Below, piece after piece: positions 23,442 through 25,155 of a stretch of 25,155 nt of DNA. This DNA is from a virus: the IMG/VR virus record IMGVR_UViG_3300042434_000001, positions 1-25,155 of that record. One strand, given 5' to 3'. How positions within the stretch are numbered: the first letter of the stretch is position 1; each line of letters begins with the position of its first letter. The notes beneath the pieces were generated by a model. That model searched no databases, was not told where the DNA came from, and was given only the letters and a program-made list of their open reading frames with translations. The translations under genes and the position numbers were made by a program.

Positions 23442-23475
23442 ATGTGTGTTTATGTAGATCCATGTGTGTTTATGT
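23442..23475 (+). repeat. Two 14-bp direct repeats with 20-bp period
   Basis: ATGTGTGTTTATGT occurs exactly at 23442-23455 and 23462-23475. The 20-bp centre-to-centre spacing is about two helical turns, so a protein could bind both copies on the same DNA face. Confidence 0.85.
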
Positions 23476-23525
23476 CCCCTGTTACTGCACCCCCTCCGAT
23501 TTACACAAGGGGGGGTAAACCCTAC

Positions 23526-23590
23526 GTTAGTGAGTGCTCACTTCGCTAAAGTTAGTGAGTGCCAACTAACTTAGCCAGGTTAGTGAGTGC
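23526..23590 (+). repeat. Three GTTAGTGAGTGC direct repeats (operator or iteron candidates)
   Basis: Identical 12-mers lie at 23526-23537, 23551-23562 and 23579-23590 (spacings 25 and 28). Each copy is part of a different imperfect inverted repeat: GTGAG-TG-CTCAC in the first, GTTAGT-N8-ACTAAC in the second, GTGAG-TG-CTTAC in the third. This looks like a repeated protein binding site. Confidence 0.85.
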
Positions 23591-23606
23591 TTACTTACTT
23601 CTAGAT

Positions 23607-23625
23607 GCGAATGATTCTCATTTAC
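23607..23625. promoter_or_regulatory. Fur-box-like palindrome
   Basis: GCGAATGATTCTCATTTAC contains the inverted repeat AATGA-TTC-TCATT and agrees with the 19-bp Fur consensus at 13 positions by hand alignment. Whether a host Fur protein binds here is unknown. Confidence 0.35.
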
Positions 23626-23745
23626 AAAAGGTTATGCGGTTTTTGCATAGTTGTCTCACTGGCGCATAGGATTGTCGATTGTCGGTGTGCTTGGGGTTCT
23701 TAAATGTTCTCTATGCTTAGGCTATCCATAACCCAGCCTTTAGCC

Positions 23746-23789
23746 TATCCCCTTATGTATCCTTCTATATCCCCTTATCTATCCCTTAC
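23746..23789 (+). repeat. Repeated TATCCCCTTAT units
   Basis: TATCCCCTTAT occurs at 23746-23756 and 23768-23778 (22-bp period), followed by the related TATCCCTTAC at 23780-23789, within a pyrimidine-rich plus strand. Confidence 0.7.
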
Positions 23790-23843
23790 TACAATTGGAT
23801 CCCCTGTTATGGGTTTCCCCTTCTTTTCTTTTCTCAATTGTAG
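23789..23843. repeat. 9-bp inverted repeat enclosing a polypyrimidine tract
   Basis: CTACAATTG (23789-23797) and CAATTGTAG (23835-23843) are perfect inverted copies 37 nt apart. The interval includes a long C/T run (about 23814-23834). It could be a paired operator or part of an origin. Confidence 0.65.
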
Positions 23844-23863
23844 CTACAGAATCAAAGCATATT

Positions 23864-23906
23864 AGGGTTTACCCTTAAGGGTTTAAAGATCCATAACCTA
23901 GGGTTT
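23864..23906 (+). repeat. AGGGTTT repeats with perfect 12-bp palindrome
   Basis: AGGGTTT occurs at 23864-23870, 23878-23884 and 23900-23906. The first two flank the perfect palindrome ACCCTTAAGGGT (23871-23882). It lies about 80-120 nt before the first plus-strand start codon, a good position for an operator. Confidence 0.7.
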
Positions 23907-23986
23907 GTACTAATGGTTTTGCTGTTTTTAATTGCTATCATAAATGCACATTCAATCCGAATGTATCTACTAAATAGGTGTTCACA

Positions 23987-24175
23987 ATGACAAAATCCGA
24001 ATCAAAAGAAGTCGCTAGATCTGTTCAATATAGCGAAGCAGGCTTAGGTAAGGACTATCTCGCTAGGGCTTTATCGGCCCTTATCCGCTCCGCTAGATCT
24101 AGCAAGTCCCAAAATGAAATTATGGCAATAGCTGTAGCGCATGGTGTTACATCTAACCCTGAATTCATCGCATAA
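23987..24175 (+). CDS. Small early protein, 62 aa
   Basis: I choose the ATG at 23987 because AGGTG lies 7-8 nt upstream; the longer frame begins at a GTG inside that ribosome site. The product (TKSESKEVARSVQYSEAGLG, KDYLARALSALIRSARSSKS) is helical, rich in Ser, Ala and Arg, with a C-terminal segment NEIMAIAVAHGVTSNPEF. It is the first gene of the plus-strand block. No family recognised. A small helical protein at the head of an early operon could be a regulator, but no helix-turn-helix is clear. Confidence 0.75.
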   Translation: MTKSESKEVARSVQYSEAGLGKDYLARALSALIRSARSSKSQNEIMAIAVAHGVTSNPEFIA

Positions 24176-24185
24176 GGGGAATAAC

Positions 24186-24377
24186 ATGAAAATTCAAGTT
24201 GATATCCGCTCACAGTACGGGAACACAGTTGCATACCCTATATGCCATGCTGCAAAGCTTTTTGCCCGTATATCAGGGACTAAAACGCTACCCGCTCAAG
24301 CCCTTAAGGACATTCAAGCCCTAGGGTTTCACATTGTCGCTATCAATTCTCAAAACACTTTGGAGCAAATATTATGA
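24186..24377 (+). CDS. Small early protein, 63 aa
   Basis: The start at ATG 24186 is supported by AAGGGGAATAAC upstream; the longer frame would overlap the preceding gene. The product (MKIQVDIRSQYGNTVAYPIC, then HAAKLFARISGTKTLPAQAL, KDIQALGFHIVAINSQN) reads as an alternating beta-helix-helix-beta unit with a central AxxFAxIxGTKTLP segment. The TGA overlaps the ATG of the next small gene (ATGA), so the two are coupled. I have seen similar short proteins in aquatic phage early regions but cannot name the family. Confidence 0.78.
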   Translation: MKIQVDIRSQYGNTVAYPICHAAKLFARISGTKTLPAQALKDIQALGFHIVAINSQNTLEQIL

Positions 24378-24469
24378 AAACAATCATTTTTGAAGCTATT
24401 TTTGCAATAGTTCTTTTTTGTGTAGCGCTGGCTTTGATGCTGGCTTATTTTGACGTTCTCGTTAAATAA
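24374..24469 (+). CDS. Small transmembrane peptide, 31 aa
   Basis: A 31-codon ORF whose ATG overlaps the stop of the previous gene by 4 nt. The peptide (MKTIIFEAIFAIVLFCVALA, then LMLAYFDVLVK) is one hydrophobic helix with a positive start and a Lys end. It is followed 10 nt later by the next start codon with its own AAGGGG. Its early location makes a lysis role less likely than a host-membrane interaction, but neither is shown. Confidence 0.6.
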   Translation: MKTIIFEAIFAIVLFCVALALMLAYFDVLVK

Positions 24470-24479
24470 GGGGAAAACC

Positions 24480-24647
24480 ATGAAATTACAATTTAATCAA
24501 TTTGGCTGGATAGTAGCTTATGACGAAAAGCAGGGTTTTTTTACCCGTTTTGATAGCAAAGCAAGGGCTAAGGCTTGGGTAAGAGAAAACCCCGAATTCC
24601 GTTATATATCCTCAGAATGCATTGTGGAAAGGAACCGCCATGCTTAA
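24480..24647 (+). CDS. Small early protein, 55 aa
   Basis: ATG 24480 follows TAAGGGGAAAACC, a strong ribosome site; the longer frame from 24450 would overlap the membrane peptide. The sequence (MKLQFNQFGWIVAYDEKQGF, then FTRFDSKARAKAWVRENPEF, RYISSECIVERNRHA) suggests a two- or three-strand sheet plus a helix. Phages often encode such small alpha-beta proteins in early regions. It overlaps the next gene by 8 nt. Function unknown. Confidence 0.75.
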   Translation: MKLQFNQFGWIVAYDEKQGFFTRFDSKARAKAWVRENPEFRYISSECIVERNRHA

Positions 24648-24864
24648 AAAGATGCGCTCAAAATTCCGCTCTAGGTGTTCACAGTCCCATGCTGTGATAA
24701 ATGTCGGGGATTGGATCCTATTCGATACCGCTACAAAACGGGCGGTATTAGAACCCGATAGCGACACAATCACTTTTTTTGGTGAAAACGGCCCGAATAC
24801 GTTCTATCGGAATAAAAAAGGCCGCTGTATCGATGCCCCTTGCTGTGGGTGTTGCACAATCTAA
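24640..24864 (+). CDS. Small basic protein with C-terminal Cys cluster, 74 aa
   Basis: The start at ATG 24640 is supported by AAAGGAACCGCC; the longer frame begins with TTG inside the ribosome site. The N-terminus is strongly basic (MLKKMRSKFRSRCSQSHAVI), the middle is beta-like (NVGDWILFDTATKRAVLEPD), and the last residues (RCIDAPCCGCCTI) contain five Cys (63, 68, 69, 71, 72). Together with Cys 13 this could bind a metal ion. The basic arm could contact nucleic acid. Family not recognised. Confidence 0.72.
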   Translation: MLKKMRSKFRSRCSQSHAVINVGDWILFDTATKRAVLEPDSDTITFFGENGPNTFYRNKKGRCIDAPCCGCCTI

Positions 24865-24896
24865 ACTGTTTTTTTCTTTTTTTAATAGGTGTCAAT

Positions 24897-25155
24897 ATGA
24901 AAATTATCCCAATTATCCCAATGACAAAAACCCAGGCTGCAATAGCTTGCGGATCTCTCACGTCAACGTCAAAAATGCCCTGTAAGAGCTACAGTCTCCC
25001 GACCGAAGCTTGCGTGACAGGGTTCAAAATGTCCAAAATCGAGGGTTCTATATGCTCAAAATGTTATGCAAATAACGGGTTCTATCGAATGTATGAAAAC
25101 AACATTAAACCCGCTCAATTTTCCCGCTTAGATAGCATAACGGGTGAATTTTGGG
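24897..25155 (+). CDS. Cys-rich protein resembling phage gp88 (partial, runs off window)
   Basis: An open frame from ATG 24897 (AGGTGTCAAT upstream) to the right edge, 86 codons without a stop. Visible Cys are 18, 29, 39, 53 and 56: IACGS, KMPCKSYSLPTEACVTGFK and SICSKCYANNGFYRMYENN. The pattern SxSKMPxxSYSLPxxxC...C..CYAxxGxY....N is that of the gene product 88 family of mycobacteriophages and related proteins in other phages; the Cys group suggests a metal or Fe-S cluster. Function of the family is not established. The C-terminal part is missing here. Confidence 0.75.
   Translation, partial: MKIIPIIPMTKTQAAIACGSLTSTSKMPCKSYSLPTEACVTGFKMSKIEGSICSKCYANNGFYRMYENNIKPAQFSRLDSITGEFW

Larger units (their letters stand above)
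23329..23986. other. Divergent non-coding control region
   Basis: A 658-nt stretch without a supported gene lies between the minus-strand terminase genes and the plus-strand early genes. From left to right it holds an A7/T6 tract with -10-like TATAGT and TAGAAT on the minus strand (23356-23368; no clear -35), a G-rich stretch (23404-23418), paired 14-bp repeats, three 12-bp repeats with hairpin potential, a Fur-box-like palindrome, a small hairpin TATGC-N7-GCATA (23633-23649), a tandem GATTGTC pair (23670-23683), a pyrimidine-rich segment with repeated TATCCCCTTAT, a 9-bp inverted repeat, and AGGGTTT repeats with a perfect palindrome. No tRNA cloverleaf was seen. It may contain early and late promoters and perhaps the replication origin; none of these is proven. 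Confidence 0.7.

Noticed and set aside
23880-23960. Sigma-70 promoter for the plus-strand early genes (TTGTAC, TTGCTG with AT-rich downstream boxes)
   Set aside because: No pair of boxes gives both good matches and 16-18 bp spacing, so no promoter was listed.
24672-24683. Exact repeat of TAGGTGTTCACA, also found before the first early gene at 23975
   Set aside because: The second copy lies inside the 74-aa coding frame and has no start codon after it; treated as coincidence.
24770-24961. A 63-aa minus-strand frame with a hydrophobic N-terminus at the right end
   Set aside because: It covers parts of two supported plus-strand genes and has no supporting ribosome site.

Overview
The window is a fragment of a tailed-bacteriophage genome, most likely a podovirus. 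The supporting genes are a small and large terminase pair, a P22/SU10-type portal, a scaffold, an SU10-type major capsid protein and an SU10-type head-tail adaptor, with no tape-measure, sheath or long-tail genes. I see no rRNA, tRNA, integrase, transposase or CRISPR array. The host cannot be read from the sequence. The small proteins around the portal and the short-tail fibre modules resemble those of uncultured aquatic phages, so an aquatic Gram-negative host is plausible; the lipoprotein and membrane-protein cassette also fits a Gram-negative host.

Layout: almost everything from about 23.3 kb down to 1 is one long minus-strand late region. In transcription order it holds: terminase small and large subunits (23328 to 21489) closed by a strong intrinsic terminator; three small basic proteins, a Cys-rich protein and a Met/Gly-rich protein (21401 to 19978); portal, a 90-aa protein, scaffold and capsid (19968 to 15550), closed by a second terminator whose U-tract abuts the next start codon; a 104-aa protein, a glycosyltransferase-like protein and the adaptor (15507 to 13918); a fibre/adhesin block with three glycine-rich proteins, collar-type repeats and an XhlA-like membrane protein (13914 to 8014); a 491-aa probable tail hub protein; a small protein and three large candidate ejection proteins, the last with an SLT transglycosylase domain (6505 to 995); and a chain of five tiny-to-small membrane or secreted proteins joined by 4-nt start/stop overlaps (993 to 1), which looks like a lysis or envelope cassette.

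A 658-nt divergent intergenic region (23329-23986) separates this from plus-strand genes at the right end (23987-25155). Those are short, Shine-Dalgarno-led, probably early genes, ending in a partial Cys-rich protein resembling mycobacteriophage gp88. The intergenic region is dense in structure: three 12-bp direct repeats with hairpin potential, two 14-bp repeats exactly 20 bp apart, a Fur-box-like palindrome, a perfect 12-bp palindrome embedded in AGGGTTT repeats, and a 9-bp inverted repeat enclosing a polypyrimidine tract. It is the best candidate for an early/late control switch or replication origin.

The most novel-looking elements are the coupled membrane micro-cassette at the left end, the terminator fused to a start codon after the capsid gene, the duplicated glycine-rich adhesins around an XhlA-like protein, and the repeat-rich divergent region. 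No anti-phage defence system or retroelement is visible.
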